This document shows, piece by piece, positions 32,164-44,163 of a stretch of DNA of 64,000 nt; position 1 is the stretch's first letter, and each line of letters starts with the position of its first letter. Under the pieces are notes generated by a model, which saw only the letters and a program-made list of their open reading frames with translations, was not told the origin of the DNA and made no database searches. Source of the DNA: Ciona intestinalis (Eukaryota; Chordata; Ascidiacea; Phlebobranchia; Cionidae). A program made the translations under genes and the position numbers. Location: the NCBI RefSeq assembly GCF_000224145.3, contig NC_020166.2, positions 8,962,745 through 9,026,744 of the forward strand, read 5' to 3'.

Positions 32164-33179
32164 ACAATACGAGAAACATAGTGTTTTGGAAATTCTGACA
32201 AATAAGTTTGTGGCAAATATAATATCCCTCTCCTCTTTTTTGTTGAATCTTTCTTTTCACTTCATTGTAAAATAAAAACAAAGTCTACTCAAGAAGAACT
32301 CGCCAACATTTGGACTCAATCAAGACAAGCAATAGGAAAAACACTGATTCAGTCATCTGCAAAGTAAAGTATTAGATACAATTGAATAGGTTGATAGTAC
32401 AACACTTTGATCAGAACAACTGAGTTCATAAACTCACCACGGAGACGTTTATTCCATTTCTAATTTTGACGAAGACTTCCGGAGACGTTTCCAACTAACT
32501 AATCTACCACTTTGTGAGACTGAAAACTGGGCGTATGTTTTGAGCAACCGACATCACTTCATTCAAAATCTGTTTAGCGAATTTACACCGATGTCAAAAG
32601 TTGGTGCACATGTAGGCTATAGTTTTTCAACACTTTTTATACAGATAAAGCACTGGTACTCATGCCTTTAAATAAAGCTTAAAAAAGATTCACTTAAAAC
32701 GAGAAAATCAAAAGTAAACACAATTTTATGAACTTGTGTATGAATTAATCTAGAAACAGAAATCAAATCAAATTTTACAGTGCTACAGCTTTTGGTCAAA
32801 AATAAATGAAAATTGTTCTCTTCTTACATTCACAAATTTTCTATATGTGTGATGTAAGTTACAATATTCTTCCAAGTTGGCATGATTATTATGCACCAAA
32901 TCTTTTAGAGTATGATATTTAACATTCTGAGCAATAAAAGTTTAACAAATATCCTTTGGGAAATAAAAAATCTGAACTGAATATAATTTGCAGTGATGTA
33001 TTTTAGTTTGAAAATCTTAAGAATTTAGAAATACTGAATAACCCCAGCAACTCATAATGCACAAATTCATTAAAAAAATGATTAACACTTTCACAGTAAT
33101 CTCATGTGTGGAGATATAAGCATCAAACATCAATTGATGTTAATGCAAGATCTGGTTGTAACTGGTTGAAACCGGTTCT

Positions 33180-36100
33180 TCATATAACACCTGCTGGTTG
33201 GAACAACGTCTCAGCTTTGGTATCAACGATGTAAACAACTGTAAAACTCACAAGGAGAACTAACAAGCCTGCCAAAAGAGTCATACCCTACAAAGAAAAA
33301 TACAGAGTAAGAAATTTCTGAAATAATAATTTTAAATACAGGGTTGAATGAAACTTGCTTGATATTAGCATGGCCGGAAAACGACAGTCATTATGACACA
33401 GGTGTTCTGTTTCATACACCTCGTGCCAGATTAGGAGTTACCATGTATGTAACTTTGTAGCCAATTATTTTTTTTAATTTTTCTCTTCTTGTATAGGACT
33501 CATAATTTGACAACCCATTAGTGAACCACTGGGTAGGAGCACGCCCACAATGGTAGCAGCGACGATAATATCACCTGATTAACTTCATCATGTTGAAGAA
33601 ACATTCTTAAATTAAAAGTTGTCGTTGTCCATCTACTTTCTGCCCATAAACCATAGTTCTCAACATCTATTAGGAAATAATGAATGAAAACTATTTAACC
33701 TCGCATGGCGGGCAACAACTGTCATTAAAACACGGGTATTCTGTTTCATACACCACGTGCCCGCCTACAAGCTACCATGTAGGAAATTTTTTAAGAGGAT
33801 ATTTTAATTTTTGGTAATGCATGGGTACAATTTAGACAACTCATTTATTAGAAACCACTGGGTTGGAGCAATTACTATTAACTGTCTTGACTAAGAACAC
33901 ACACTCACAATGGTTGCAGCATCAAGCCTCTGACCTTTAGGATATTGGCTATGGGCGGTTAACCAATGCCCAACAGCGCACACAAACAAGAAGTTTTTAC
34001 ACTGTTATATTCGGTAATATAGATACACCAATAATTGATACGCTTTTCTTTAAAAAACGACAAAATATTTACTTATGCTAACAGTGCAATATGCTAGCAA
34101 TAATATGATGACTTACTGCTTGTAAGTTCATTATCTTCAATTGCAGGGGCAAGAGCTTTTGTTACAAAGCTGGAGGACTTCACACAAAAGTTCTCACGAG
34201 TCCCATTGTTTAATTTGCCGTTGAAATAGAAATAGGTGGTGGTTTCATCCTGTATGTAAGAGGTGTTTCACACTAGGTTAAATCCAGGGCAAAAAGAGTT
34301 GAACAGTTAAATATTATAGTTACAGGGAAAATATGCTCTTAACCCTAAAGCTATGGCAGATCCCCAACCCTAAAGATATGATGGATAAAAGTATAAGAAA
34401 AAAAGTTTTGAAAGTTAAATATTATAGTTACAGAAAAAATATGCGCTTAACCCTAAAGCTATGGCAGATCCCCAACCCTAAAAATATGATGGATAAAAGT
34501 ATGAGAAAGTTTGAAAAAGTTAAATGTTATATTTACAGTTGAAAGTGATCGTTGGCATGTTGTAGAATTGTCGGGTAGATGTTCGCCGGTGAAGATAGCC
34601 AGCAGGTTACGAGATAAAACACCCCAGTTGTTAATGATGGGCAACCCGGTAGTTGACGTTTGAAACACAGTGACATATCTAGGGTAAAGTGAGAAGCGAT
34701 TTTTTACATAGATACAATATTTCGTCTCTTTGGTCACGTTAATGTAAATTGCACAACTTTTTAGTTGAAAAGGGTGCCTGTTACACCTTACAAACAAAAT
34801 AGTGTAATACACCATTTATTTAAACAAGATAATATAAGTCATGTGATTAAAATAATAAGTTGTAAAATTTTAATCACAAAAGAAAATTGAATGTTAGATG
34901 AATGTAGGTTGAAAAAATTTACAAAAGCGAAACAACAGAAGTTACAATAAAATGACAATCGTTTTAACCTTCTAATCCTAATGCATAAAAAAACAACTTA
35001 TAATTCACAAAAGATATTTTAACATTAAATAAACAACCTGTTGTACGGAAAATTGGGTAGCTTGGTCACACTATTAGTTGAAGTGGCTTCAGTAAATAAA
35101 CTGCAGTTTGCTTTGTAAAGATAACAAAACAACATCTCGGTTACCTAAACAAATTTAAGATGTTAACAACTTTTTTGTTTTTTTGATGAGAACTTTTTTT
35201 GTTTTTTTGATGACAACTTTTTATATATTATTTGTTGCCTTTTTTTCTTTATTTATGTTCATTTGCTTGCTCTCTTGTTAAGAAGAATAATATTAACACT
35301 TTAATAATAAATTTTTAAAACCTAGCGTTAAATAAACGCAGCATCATTATTGTTTAAAAAGCTTTATCTTACCAAACTTGTATTTAATGAAATTTCAGGA
35401 GGTAAAATTGAAGTAGTTGCAGCTTCAAGGTAAAGCATCTTTGCAGTGGCAAGAGCAACATTTGATAGTTTCTGTCAGAAAAAAATACTTGATATGGCAG
35501 TACAGGTAAAGCAAAAATAATATACAAACAAACTCATAATCACTGTTATCAACATTTTTCTATATCATTTTATATAAATATAAACCAATATCAATACTGC
35601 AAAAACTCTTTCAAACAGAAATTAGGCTTTACTAAAGTAAAAATTGTCTCCAGCCTGTCGGACACCATCCCTGCACATGGAGCAGGATGGCTTCCTAAAG
35701 GAAGGACGATTTCTCTGAGTTCTACTTGGCAGCCATACTTCAATTATTAAAAGTAGAGCTGTGGCATGAGTTGAACTACTGATCCAAAATCTTAGCCCGT
35801 TGATTTGCATAATACTTTCTAAAAATAATCTTGTATTTGTGGGGTGTGCGCATATCTAAAAATGATCTTGTGTTTGTGGGATATGCAGGGTTTTATTACC
35901 TGGGCAAGGGGTTGCAATAGTTGAAGCATTTCTTCATCTGTTGTGTTTCCATTATAGTTTATATTCAGGTTTTTTAATTCATCATAACGACTGAAGAAAT
36001 ACCTGTTTGTAGGAAATCATAAACCAAATGACGTTTACTGGATAATAAAACTCAATAATTTTAAACTGTTATTTGTATTTTCTTTGCTACATCTCTTAAT

Positions 36101-39100
36101 GTAACTAAGCTTTTATCAGTTTATCTGGTACTAAATAAACTGTATAATCAATCAAAAAGTTTTTAAGTGTAAATAATGCTATTAAGTATTGACAACATAC
36201 TTTATATTCTGTTACTTCTGCTACCAGGCTTCATGCAATAAATCTTTCAAGCTAATTTAATATATATAACGTAGTATGTTTTCAACACTTTGTCTGCCAA
36301 CTAGCATAAAAACGTAAGTAAGACACTGCATTTTATACCAGATGCGTGGCTAAAAAACAACTTACTTGTTTTTGGTTTGTTTGTCATAATCAGTGACAAC
36401 GACCCCGGGAAGATTTCGTGATTTTAAAAAGGTTTGTAAAGAAGAAGGAACCAAACCAACAGAAGACGAGGCTTTTGTTGCGTTTATACCTTGTGCGTTG
36501 TTGTTGATTTCCGCAATTATTTGGTCAATCTGCGTTAACAAGAAAGATTTTTAAAAAGGGGAACTTAAATATTAGATTGCAAGAATAAAACTGATTTACT
36601 TGAATTATTTTAAACAGCTAAGTTTTATTAAAACAGATGAATTTTAAGCGGATAAAATTATTGAAAAATAATATATTTGATCTTTGTTTCTGTGGCAGTT
36701 TTTCGCAGCTGAGAAGAGAAACAAAAAGTTTTAATTTTTTTTAAAAGGTATTTGTTACAATTACCTAAAATATAGCTAAAAAACAATTTTTATCAAAAAA
36801 AATATTTAAATTTTTTTGTAAGTGGCAGTCATGTAAGAATAAATAAAAGCTTTTTTTTGTTCCAAATTCCAAGTACCTACCCTGCTCTTGTGCAAAGCTG
36901 CAGACATTGGATCAGTATGTACATATAGTTGGCTATCCACGTGACCAAGTTCACCAATCTCAACAATACTGTCGATGTCTTCAAGTTTTACTGCAGCTGG
37001 TTGGATCTGTTTTGTAGTCATGAAAAATGGCGTTTTAACAACTGTTGTTTTTGTCGCTATATCCTGTCTTTTTGTTTGAAGTATTACTAAATTTTCGCTA
37101 CAGTAATCGAAGAGAGACAAATAAAGATATTATTTTTACTATCATATGTTAGATCTATATTGTATTTATAAATAATATTAAATTAGCTTGGTTGCTCTGT
37201 ATAAGCACAAAATCCTAATTTCATAAACCTTACAGCAAGTTTTTAATTATTTTTTGAATAACCTATTAACAAAAAACTAAAAAAGTTCTTATTAATTTTT
37301 TTATATGGAATTTAGACAATATATTGTGTCAAGAGAAAAATTTGTTTTTTCTTACCATTGCCTTGTTTTCAACCACTGGAAAATTCATGTGCTGCATATC
37401 AAACACAGTTCTTGTGCTACCAATGTTATCAAATGCTTCCTAAAACAAAAGGTCTACATATTTCCACTTGTTAACAATTACCATACTATGAGAAATTGGT
37501 AAGTAAAAGGTGGCCAGCTGACTCAGTATCTCACAGATTTTGGGTAACTGGCAATTCCTAGTCTGAATCCTAGGACCCATAGGGTGCCTCGTTGCAGGAA
37601 ATTACCCACATAGAATAGAATAAGCAGAAAGTGATTTTGAGTTAAATATAACAAGATGTTGCCATGACAGTGGTGACAATTACAAATCAACTAAAGGGGC
37701 ATATCAACAAAAAGGTAAAATTTGTGTATTGATAGAAATGCTCAAATGTGATCTACAGGTACCACCAAAATAAAACAAAATTAGTCAAAGGCTGTATTGA
37801 TGCTAACGGGGGTCACTTTTAACATCATTTATAATTTTCATTCATATTTACCTCCTGGATTCTACATTTAAACATGTCTGTTAATAAATATGTAAATGCG
37901 CAGTGACTTTCCGAATACTCTGTATAACATTATACCATACATACCCCATCAAAAAGTACAAACATAATATTCTTGTTCAATTCATTTTTCTGTTTTTCAC
38001 TTATTCCACCAATAGCTTTAGCAACAGCAAGCAGAGTTATAAAACCAGTAGCAAGAGAATTCCCAGGTGCAGTATTTAACATCATAAAAGCACGACTATC
38101 CAACTAAAAATAAAATAGTGACAACCAGAAAAAAATATATTTTAACCTTTAAAGGGGGGGTCGAGAGCCCCGAAATCCCCCTGGCTTTACCACTGGTAAC
38201 AACATATAGATAAATTGAACAAAAACTTTGTCATAGATAAAATAATAATCATAGTTTAAGATCCAAATAAAAAACATGGCAAAGAAAGTTGTTTTTATTA
38301 CAGACCTAAAAACTGTAGATGCAAAACTAGCAGAATATTAATTACTGATAGTTTAAGAAATAACTGCAATATTTTTTAAAAAATGGTAGAAATCTGATGT
38401 TGCATACTTTAACACAAGCTAATATTTCAAAGACTAACAAGTAACAACCCAAACTGTTCAGTTTAAACCCAATTTTAAAACTTTTATTTTAGTTTTACTT
38501 ACAGCTGCCGTAACCAATATTGTTGAATCTGATTTAGTTTTGTTCTTTCGACTTATAAGAGGTTTTAATGACGCAACCATGTTCCAGCCTCCCATAGCAT
38601 CGCAATACATCTCTGGTGAAAGTAAATTCAACATGTTATTATTTATGGTATATATATATGTTCACACTTCACAATATATCACTGGTAATATAGAAGGTAA
38701 ATTTAACATTTTATTATTCATGGCATATTTATTTTCTATTCTATTTTTGTGATTGAGGTTCGTGTCAAGGACCTAGAATTTAGGTCATATTTAAATTATG
38801 TTGCAGATGTAGTTGGACTGGTCCCATAAACAGCTTACTTAAAGCTTCCTAGGTGTTTAGGTACTAGACCAAATCTGACCCAAATCGCAGGTACTCACAT
38901 AAGGACCTTATCCCAAAGAATAAAAAAACAATTTTTAAGTTGATCAAACATTTGTTCACACACCAACTTAATGCTTTTTTTGGGGGTAATGTGCCAAATC
39001 TGGCCCAAACCCCAGGTTGTTAAACAAACCTAACCCACATAGAATAACTGTTGTCAATAATCTTACGTGGTGTTAATGTAGTTTGGTAAGTTGTTCTCCT

Positions 39101-42100
39101 TATACAAGTTGGTGCGTCAACAGCTCCAAACATATGAGACTTCATTTGCATCGAACATAAAGGGTAGACTTCCTTGGAGTTGTACTTGTTGTAACACTGT
39201 AAACATTACAATGCTATATATTAATATATATATACATGTAGGCACTAGGCAGCAAACATGGGGTGGCAGGGTAGGCAGGTCTGCCCTGGGATTTTCTGAA
39301 TTGCATTATTAAGTAAACAATGGAACCAAATTTGTTCAATAGGAATAATGGGTGTTTAATTATCCCTGCCTCCCAAGAATTTAAAAAGCTTGGCGCCTAC
39401 GTATGCCTATTGAATGTTATTTTAATGTTAGGTCAGGCAGGTGTTAAGGAAAAAGAAAACTTACTTTTATTATACACAGAATACAATATATTAGACAATT
39501 TTTAACATAATTAATTAATGCGCTTAGCTTCTTACTTGCAAATTTAATCAGATTAAAGAGATAAGCCGTCAAACCAGATTAAGAATATAAACTAAGTGAC
39601 CTGAACAATCTCTTGCACTGCTTCAGTTTGAAGGATGTGGAAAATCGGAAATGGAATATTTTGTTGAGTTAATCCATCACCAGGTGGGTTCCATGGGTTA
39701 TTGTCGGGCTTGCATTCATATTGAGGCCCATAACTTGCATTGTATAAACCTATTAAAATACAAGGGTGTTTAGTCACGCAGACAGGGCGTTGTTAGAACC
39801 AATTGCTGACAATCTTCCTTTTTATTTTATGTGCAATGGAAAAAGACTAAAAAAAGTTTTTACTTCCTTAACCTGCATTTGAGCACCACTAAACATTTTT
39901 ATCTTCCTAATTTTTTTACTTAATGTTATTACTAACATATAATTTCCTTAACTGCAAAACAACCAAAATAAAATGAAAATTTTCACAATACAAAGTAGTA
40001 ACAAAAGGCTGGAAAGGCACTTTGTGAATGTGAATGTAACTTACTTTATCCTCGCGTGGCCGGAAAACGACAGTCGTTATAACACGGGTGTGCACCTCGC
40101 GCCAGCTTACGAGTTACCAAGTATGTTACTTTGTGGGTGATTATTTTTTATTTTATTTTTTAATTTTTCATTTTTATGTATGGCTGATAATTTGGACAAC
40201 CATTANNNNNNNNNNNNNNNNNNNNNNNNNNNNNNNNNNNNNNNNNNNNNNNNNNTGAACCATTACTCTGGGTTAGAGGCAGGCGCGCTAACCACTATGC
40301 CACGGCGCCGGACACTTTAACTTACCAAATCTTTCCTTTGGACATTTTAGTTCAGGAGACCAACTATTGGATGGTTTAACAAAACCTTCTGGTTCGTAAA
40401 CAAGAACTCCTTGTACTTTCCCACTATTTATAAACTGTTGGATCAATTTGCTAAAAATACAAAGTAAAATAAATAATTTGAAATTGTTATAACAAAAAAA
40501 ATTACAAGTTTTGGAACATTTATTATAAAGTTTTGAATTAAACTCTTTGTAATTTCGTAACACCCAGATTGGAAAAAGTGCCGTTTTTCCTAAAAACATG
40601 CGAAGGCTAATTTAGAAAATACATTCACAGGACATTTGTAATGAACAGTGCCATAATAAATCACAATAAATAAAACAAAAATTGGTGCAAATCTGCAAAA
40701 AAAAATTTTTCCATGCAAATCCTTTAAAAAAGTTAAAAAGAACAATTTTTCTAATCTGGCATAACACAGCAGTATAGAATTCACTAACTTGTTAAAGTAA
40801 TTAACATCAACCAACGGAATGTAGTTTTTCAGATGACTATTCTGTAAAAAGTCAGTGATTCTGACAGTTGAGTTGACATGATAAATTGCTCCCGTGTTCC
40901 CTCCATTCTTTGCTGTAAATATATCTTTATAAGAACATTTAAGTCAATATGACATTAATAAATGAGAACATAACGTAGAGTATTATAGGGTAAGATGGCA
41001 TACGGTTAGCACCTAAACCCAATATTTCCTAAATAATGTTTTGTACAATTAAAAGGCTCGTTTAAGTGAGGATACAGTATGATTCTATGTTGTTTGTTTA
41101 CTGCCAATTGGGACAAAAGTTAATGACAAACGTCCTATTCACTCCACCCTACTGGTTTAATTTATACAATGAAGCATTATCTCATATTCAAACTCATGTC
41201 TTTGTCGAAGATTTGTGATTTACATTTTGCCAATTACCCATGCTGCCTTTGTCAGTCGTTCACATACATAGTGTGACTCCGCAATCTTCTATTTCGTTTG
41301 ACATTAAAACCATCTCCCTTTCTATGCGAATTAGCACTACCCTACCAATGCCGTGAAATAAAAAAAAAATGAGACAACAATTTGAAATCTGAATTATAGT
41401 AGTTGTTGACCTGTTGTATTAGCGCTACTAATATAATGTAAAAACATAAACATATATGTATATATATATATAGCCTTTTACTATGTAATAAAATCCTTAC
41501 ATTGGCATCCAATCTCTGAAGTTCCATTCAGTAGTCGAATACATTTATCATAAGAATTCACATCGAAGTCCTTGTAGATGAGTTTGTAAACTTTGGATGT
41601 TTGAGAGAAGACAAAATCTAAGAATAAACAAAAATCATGAGATGTCATTCTAAACTGGATTATTGGTTAGGTAACAAATCTCTATGATGTCATATATGGT
41701 ACGGTAGGGTCAAGGCCACGGGGTAAGATGGGACACTTTTAGCACCCATTATCCTACATATATTTTCCAAATTTTTTATAACCATTAACAGTATTCTATT
41801 AGAGTCGTAGACTCGTGAAGATACAGTTATACAATTTTGTAAATATTCTTTGCTTACTACAAAATGGGATAAGAAAACAGGGGCCAGGGCACAAGTAAAG
41901 AATCCTTTGTTACATAACAGAATGGGCCTGTGGAAAGTGTTAAAGGCTGGTGGTTAGGGGTTTAGTAGTTCGGGTTTAGTGGTTAGCAAATAAAGTGGGA
42001 AGAGGGTTCTTTATTAGAACTGAAAACAGAATAAAAACATGCACCATATTAATATTATCCCAACCTTACAAATTTTACAATATATAACTTTACAGTGTAT

Positions 42101-42269
42101 AGCCTCAAACCCAATAATACAATTTATACACCCAGTATTTTATAATTTTTTATATAAATTTTTGTTCTTTAATTTTTTTTAAAAATCAAAATGCTGGAAA
42201 TTAGTTTTTGAACTTACCACAACTCAAACAAAAGATAAAGATGGTCCACACAGGAAAAAGGAATTTCAT
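33180..42269 (-). CDS. NCSTN: nicastrin, gamma-secretase subunit
   Basis: Large glycosylated subunit of gamma-secretase, which cleaves Notch and APP stubs within the membrane. Eighteen exons agree in phase: 42218-42269, 41501-41617, 40789-40912, 40326-40450, 39601-39749, 39067-39196, 38503-38612, 37945-38103, 37356-37439, 36881-37006, 36366-36529, 35900-36002, 35373-35471, 35038-35144, 34537-34777, 34117-34249, 33575-33666, 33180-33287. They encode 740 residues (human 709). Exon 1 is a signal peptide. Family blocks are CIRLLNGTSEIGCQ, YNASYGPQYECKPDNNPW, PLCSMQMKSHMFGAVDAPTC, NIMFVLFDGEAFDNIGSTR, LYVHTDPMSAALHKS and LLFCYLYKANCSLFTEATS. The last exon is a single membrane segment with a short tail (GVI). 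The human DYIGS motif reads DNIGS here, with the preceding Glu kept. A 50-N gap lies in intron 4. Confidence 0.95.
33345..33568 (-). mobile_element. SINE copy beside nicastrin exon 17
   Basis: Tail junction GAATGAAACTTGC, then GCATGGCCGGAAAACGACAG, ending in CACAATGGTAGCAGCGACGA. The tRNA-like head is missing, and the element stops about six bases from the donor of exon 33575-33666. Confidence 0.75.
33680..33988 (-). mobile_element. SINE copy
   Basis: TGAATGAAAACTATTTAACC marks the tail and GGGCGGTTAACCAATGCCC the diverged head. With the copy at 33345 it brackets nicastrin exon 17. Confidence 0.75.
34306..34536. repeat. tandem repeat abutting nicastrin exon 15, unit about 107 bp
   Basis: GTTAAATATTATAGTTACAG starts units at 34306 and 34414. 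A third, GTTAAATGTTATATTTACAG, begins at 34519 and overlaps the true donor of exon 34537-34777. Each unit continues with TTAACCCTAAAGCTATGGCA and ATGATGGATAAAAGTAT. The repeat copies the donor-side sequence into the intron. Confidence 0.75.
37540..37622. repeat. family D fragment
   Basis: ATCCTAGGACCCATAGGGTG, then GAAATTACCCACATAGAATA. Nicastrin intron next to exon 37356-37439. Confidence 0.45.
38122..38206. repeat. family E fragment
   Basis: ACAACCAGAAAAAAATATAT on the left and CCCCCTGGCTTTACCACTGG on the right, only about 85 bp. Nicastrin intron. Confidence 0.45.
38755..39052. repeat. family D repeat, two adjoining copies
   Basis: GTGTCAAGGACCTAGAATTT opens it. AGGTACTAGACCAAATCTGA and AATGTGCCAAATCTGGCCCA mark two successive units, each ending in a CCACATAGAATA or CCCAAAGAATA phrase. 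It lies between nicastrin exons 6 and 7. Confidence 0.55.
40025..40312 (-). mobile_element. SINE copy interrupted by an assembly gap
   Basis: The best preserved tail side here (GTAACTTACTTTATCCTCGC, then GTGGCCGGAAAACGACAGTC) and the best head in reverse (GAGGCAGGCGCGCTAACCAC, then TATGCCACGGCGCC). Fifty Ns at 40206-40255 replace part of the middle, probably because repeat copies were collapsed in assembly. Confidence 0.85.
40206..40255. other. assembly gap of 50 N
   Basis: Fixed-length N run inside a SINE in nicastrin intron 4. No coding sequence is expected to be lost. Confidence 0.99.
40982..41158 (+). mobile_element. family A MITE, diverged
   Basis: It starts TATAGGGTAAGATGGCATAC and ends TCCTATTCACTCCACCCTAC. 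Nicastrin intron 2. Confidence 0.72.
41713..42068 (+). mobile_element. family A MITE split by a family C element
   Basis: The left part starts GCCACGGGGTAAGATGGGAC and reaches CAAAATGGGATAAGAAAACAG. The right part resumes at GAAAACAGAATAAAAACATG and ends TATTATCCCAACCTTAC. The family C insert between them is listed separately. Nicastrin intron 1. Confidence 0.78.
41881..42014 (+). mobile_element. family C element with target duplication
   Basis: It begins about GGGCCAGGGCACAAGTAAAG and ends about GGGTTCTTTATTAGAACT. The 8-mer GAAAACAG occurs on both sides and within the host MITE occurs once, so it is a target site duplication. This defines family C as a mobile element of about 135-145 bp. 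Confidence 0.7.
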
Positions 42270-43278
42270 TTCTAATATATGTATCCTTTATAAAAGTTAT
42301 TCAAATCTGTAATTAAGAAAGAAATTATTAAATACATGTGCGGTTCAAGAAAAGTGCAATTATAGCAAATTATAACGGAACATCTTAACTTTATTCCTTC
42401 TTTAATAATATTTAAATCATATAAGTTGTATATGTGTAACTTTCAAGTTTTCTATGTTGATACTTTACCATAGAAATCGTGTAATTTAAAATACAAGAAA
42501 GCATAGCTGCAGCTGGAGGCCACATACCGAATAATTCAACCTACGCGTATTACTTGTATAAAGCAAACACTCGGTTATTTAGTTGTGTTTAAGTAACGAA
42601 TGGCCATCGGTGTGAGATTTTCCAATCGCACACATGAGCTAATCTTAATGTGATCAAAGGTTTTTGATTAAGTTGGCTCTGTCTGACGAAGTAGCGAAGT
42701 GGTTACAGCGCCTGTGTGTACCCCATTGTGAGCGTATGTGTCCTTAGCAAGACACTTAATGTCAGTTGCTCTAACCCATTGGTCACTAATGAGTTATCCA
42801 AGTTATCAGCAATACATAAAAAATCCTAAAAATAATCACCCAAACAAAGCAACATACATGGCAAACCATAGGCTGACAACTGTCATTTTCTGGCCACGCG
42901 AGGATAAAGTGGCCGAGATAAAGATAACTAACTGCCCCCGCCATTCGTGTCCATTTGTCCAGTGTGTTAATTTTATGGCCAAAGATGAAATTAGAATCCT
43001 AATGCCATGATGAAAGCATTTATTCTAAAAATACTTAGAAACTTTGATGTCAATAGTTTTGCTACATTATTTTTCACACAAGCCAAACACCTAATATGCG
43101 CATCATCCACCCTACTATACATGAATTAGTTCGTTAATATTAAAAGAATTATACTGTACATAAATATTACCACAGTACATAAGTTCTGTAAGGTAGTATT
43201 CCATGATATAACAAATCCACATAAACATGCTATAGGGAAAGGCGTATACATTCAACCACATAGGTTAAGTTTTGGTTG
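42270..43278. other. intergenic region between nicastrin 5' end and the methyltransferase 3' end
   Basis: A SINE in plus orientation at 42690-42912 occupies the middle. A short family A end (CCACCCTACTATACATG) sits at 43107. The nicastrin promoter should lie within 42270-42690; no TATA box is obvious. Confidence 0.5.
42690..42912 (+). mobile_element. SINE copy, plus orientation, with readable A-box head
   Basis: It starts GACGAAGTAGCGAAGTGGTT (AGTGGTTACAGCGCC is the A-box side) and ends CTGGCCACGCGAGGATAAAG. The B-box segment is deleted, so pol III promotion is unlikely. Confidence 0.75.
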
Positions 43279-44163
43279 TTAATTCAGTTTTTCAGCAACA
43301 ATAACAAACAACTCAAAGACAGCTTTCATTTTGACATTCGAGTTTTCCATTTCAGTGTACCCCCAACTTTCTTTAAGCGATCTCGCGAACTGTTCACTGG
43401 GATCAAGTTCAGATAATCTTGCACTGCGTTTTACTTCCGAGAGTTCCTTCAACTCCAATTCTTTGCTTTTCATATAAGTTTCATAAGAGTCAACTGATTG
43501 AATCATTCCTTTTGCGTCAACAAGCGACCACGTGTAATCTGTTGACAAGTTGTCAAAACGTCTTTTATTTAATAGGGGTATTTCACCAAATATTTGATTA
43601 TATTTATCGCGGACATGCGAGTGTCGCTCATGGAAAACTGAATTCCACTCAGTTAACTTGTTAAAAGTATTTTTCAAAAGTTGAGTCCCAACTCCCGACA
43701 ATCTTGTAACATCGCCATCCGACACACACAAGGGGACTATTTTGGGGGACCAGTATCCGAATATAACCAACCGGCCGCCGGGTTTCAAAACACGATCCGC
43801 TTCTTCGTAAAACTTCGGTCGATCAAACCAGTGTGCAGAGGTACCGGAAGTAATGACATCAACACTGACGTTATCACATGGTAATTTCTCTGCAATGCCT
43901 TGCTTGTAAGTCACGTGAGCAAACTTGTTTTGAGATCTCGCTTCTTTAAGTTGATTCTCGCTAGGATCGATGGCTAGCACTTCATGAAAGTAGGGAGCAA
44001 ATATATTCACGGATTGTCCACCACCACAACCGACATCAAGCAGAAAATCTATTTTCTTTTCCCTTAAACTTCCCAGTGCGTCTTTGGCTAATTGAACTGG
44101 ATAATGCGGCCGATACTTCTGGTACTTTTGCGAAATTGACTTGGTTTCATAATATCTTAACAT
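43279..44163 (-). CDS. class I SAM-dependent methyltransferase
   Basis: Single exon, 294 residues. Motif I LLDVGCGGGQSVN (residues 41-53) is the SAM-binding glycine loop and Asp66 in VLAIDPSENQL is the acidic residue that holds the ribose hydroxyls. Motif post-II is YKQGIAEKLPCDNVSVDVIT and motif III RVLKPGGRLVIFGYW. SAHWFDRPKFYEEADRVLKP places it with small-molecule methyltransferases of the trans-aconitate methyltransferase/UbiE-like group (pfam Methyltransf_11 type). Substrate cannot be read from sequence. No signal peptide, so it is probably cytosolic. The ORF is intact, intronless and uses the first Met after AAGCTAATACAAA. The GC content is higher than the flanks, as expected for coding sequence here. 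Confidence 0.88.
   Translation of the reverse strand: MLRYYETKSISQKYQKYRPHYPVQLAKDALGSLREKKIDFLLDVGCGGGQSVNIFAPYFHEVLAIDPSENQLKEARSQNKFAHVTYKQGIAEKLPCDNVSVDVITSGTSAHWFDRPKFYEEADRVLKPGGRLVIFGYWSPKIVPLCVSDGDVTRLSGVGTQLLKNTFNKLTEWNSVFHERHSHVRDKYNQIFGEIPLLNKRRFDNLSTDYTWSLVDAKGMIQSVDSYETYMKSKELELKELSEVKRSARLSELDPSEQFARSLKESWGYTEMENSNVKMKAVFELFVIVAEKLN

Larger units (their letters stand above)
31026..33179. other. intergenic region between GST and nicastrin (convergent)
   Basis: It holds family A copies at 31158-31340 and 31970-32162, separated by about 600 bases including a GC-richer piece (31450-31560, TTCCGCCGGCTTCGAGCGC) that I could not assign. From 32165 to 33179 it is AT-rich with no gene evidence. 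Confidence 0.45.

Noticed and set aside
34333-34542. 69-codon plus-strand repeat ORF
   Set aside because: It is the tandem intronic repeat read in one frame, with no independent support.
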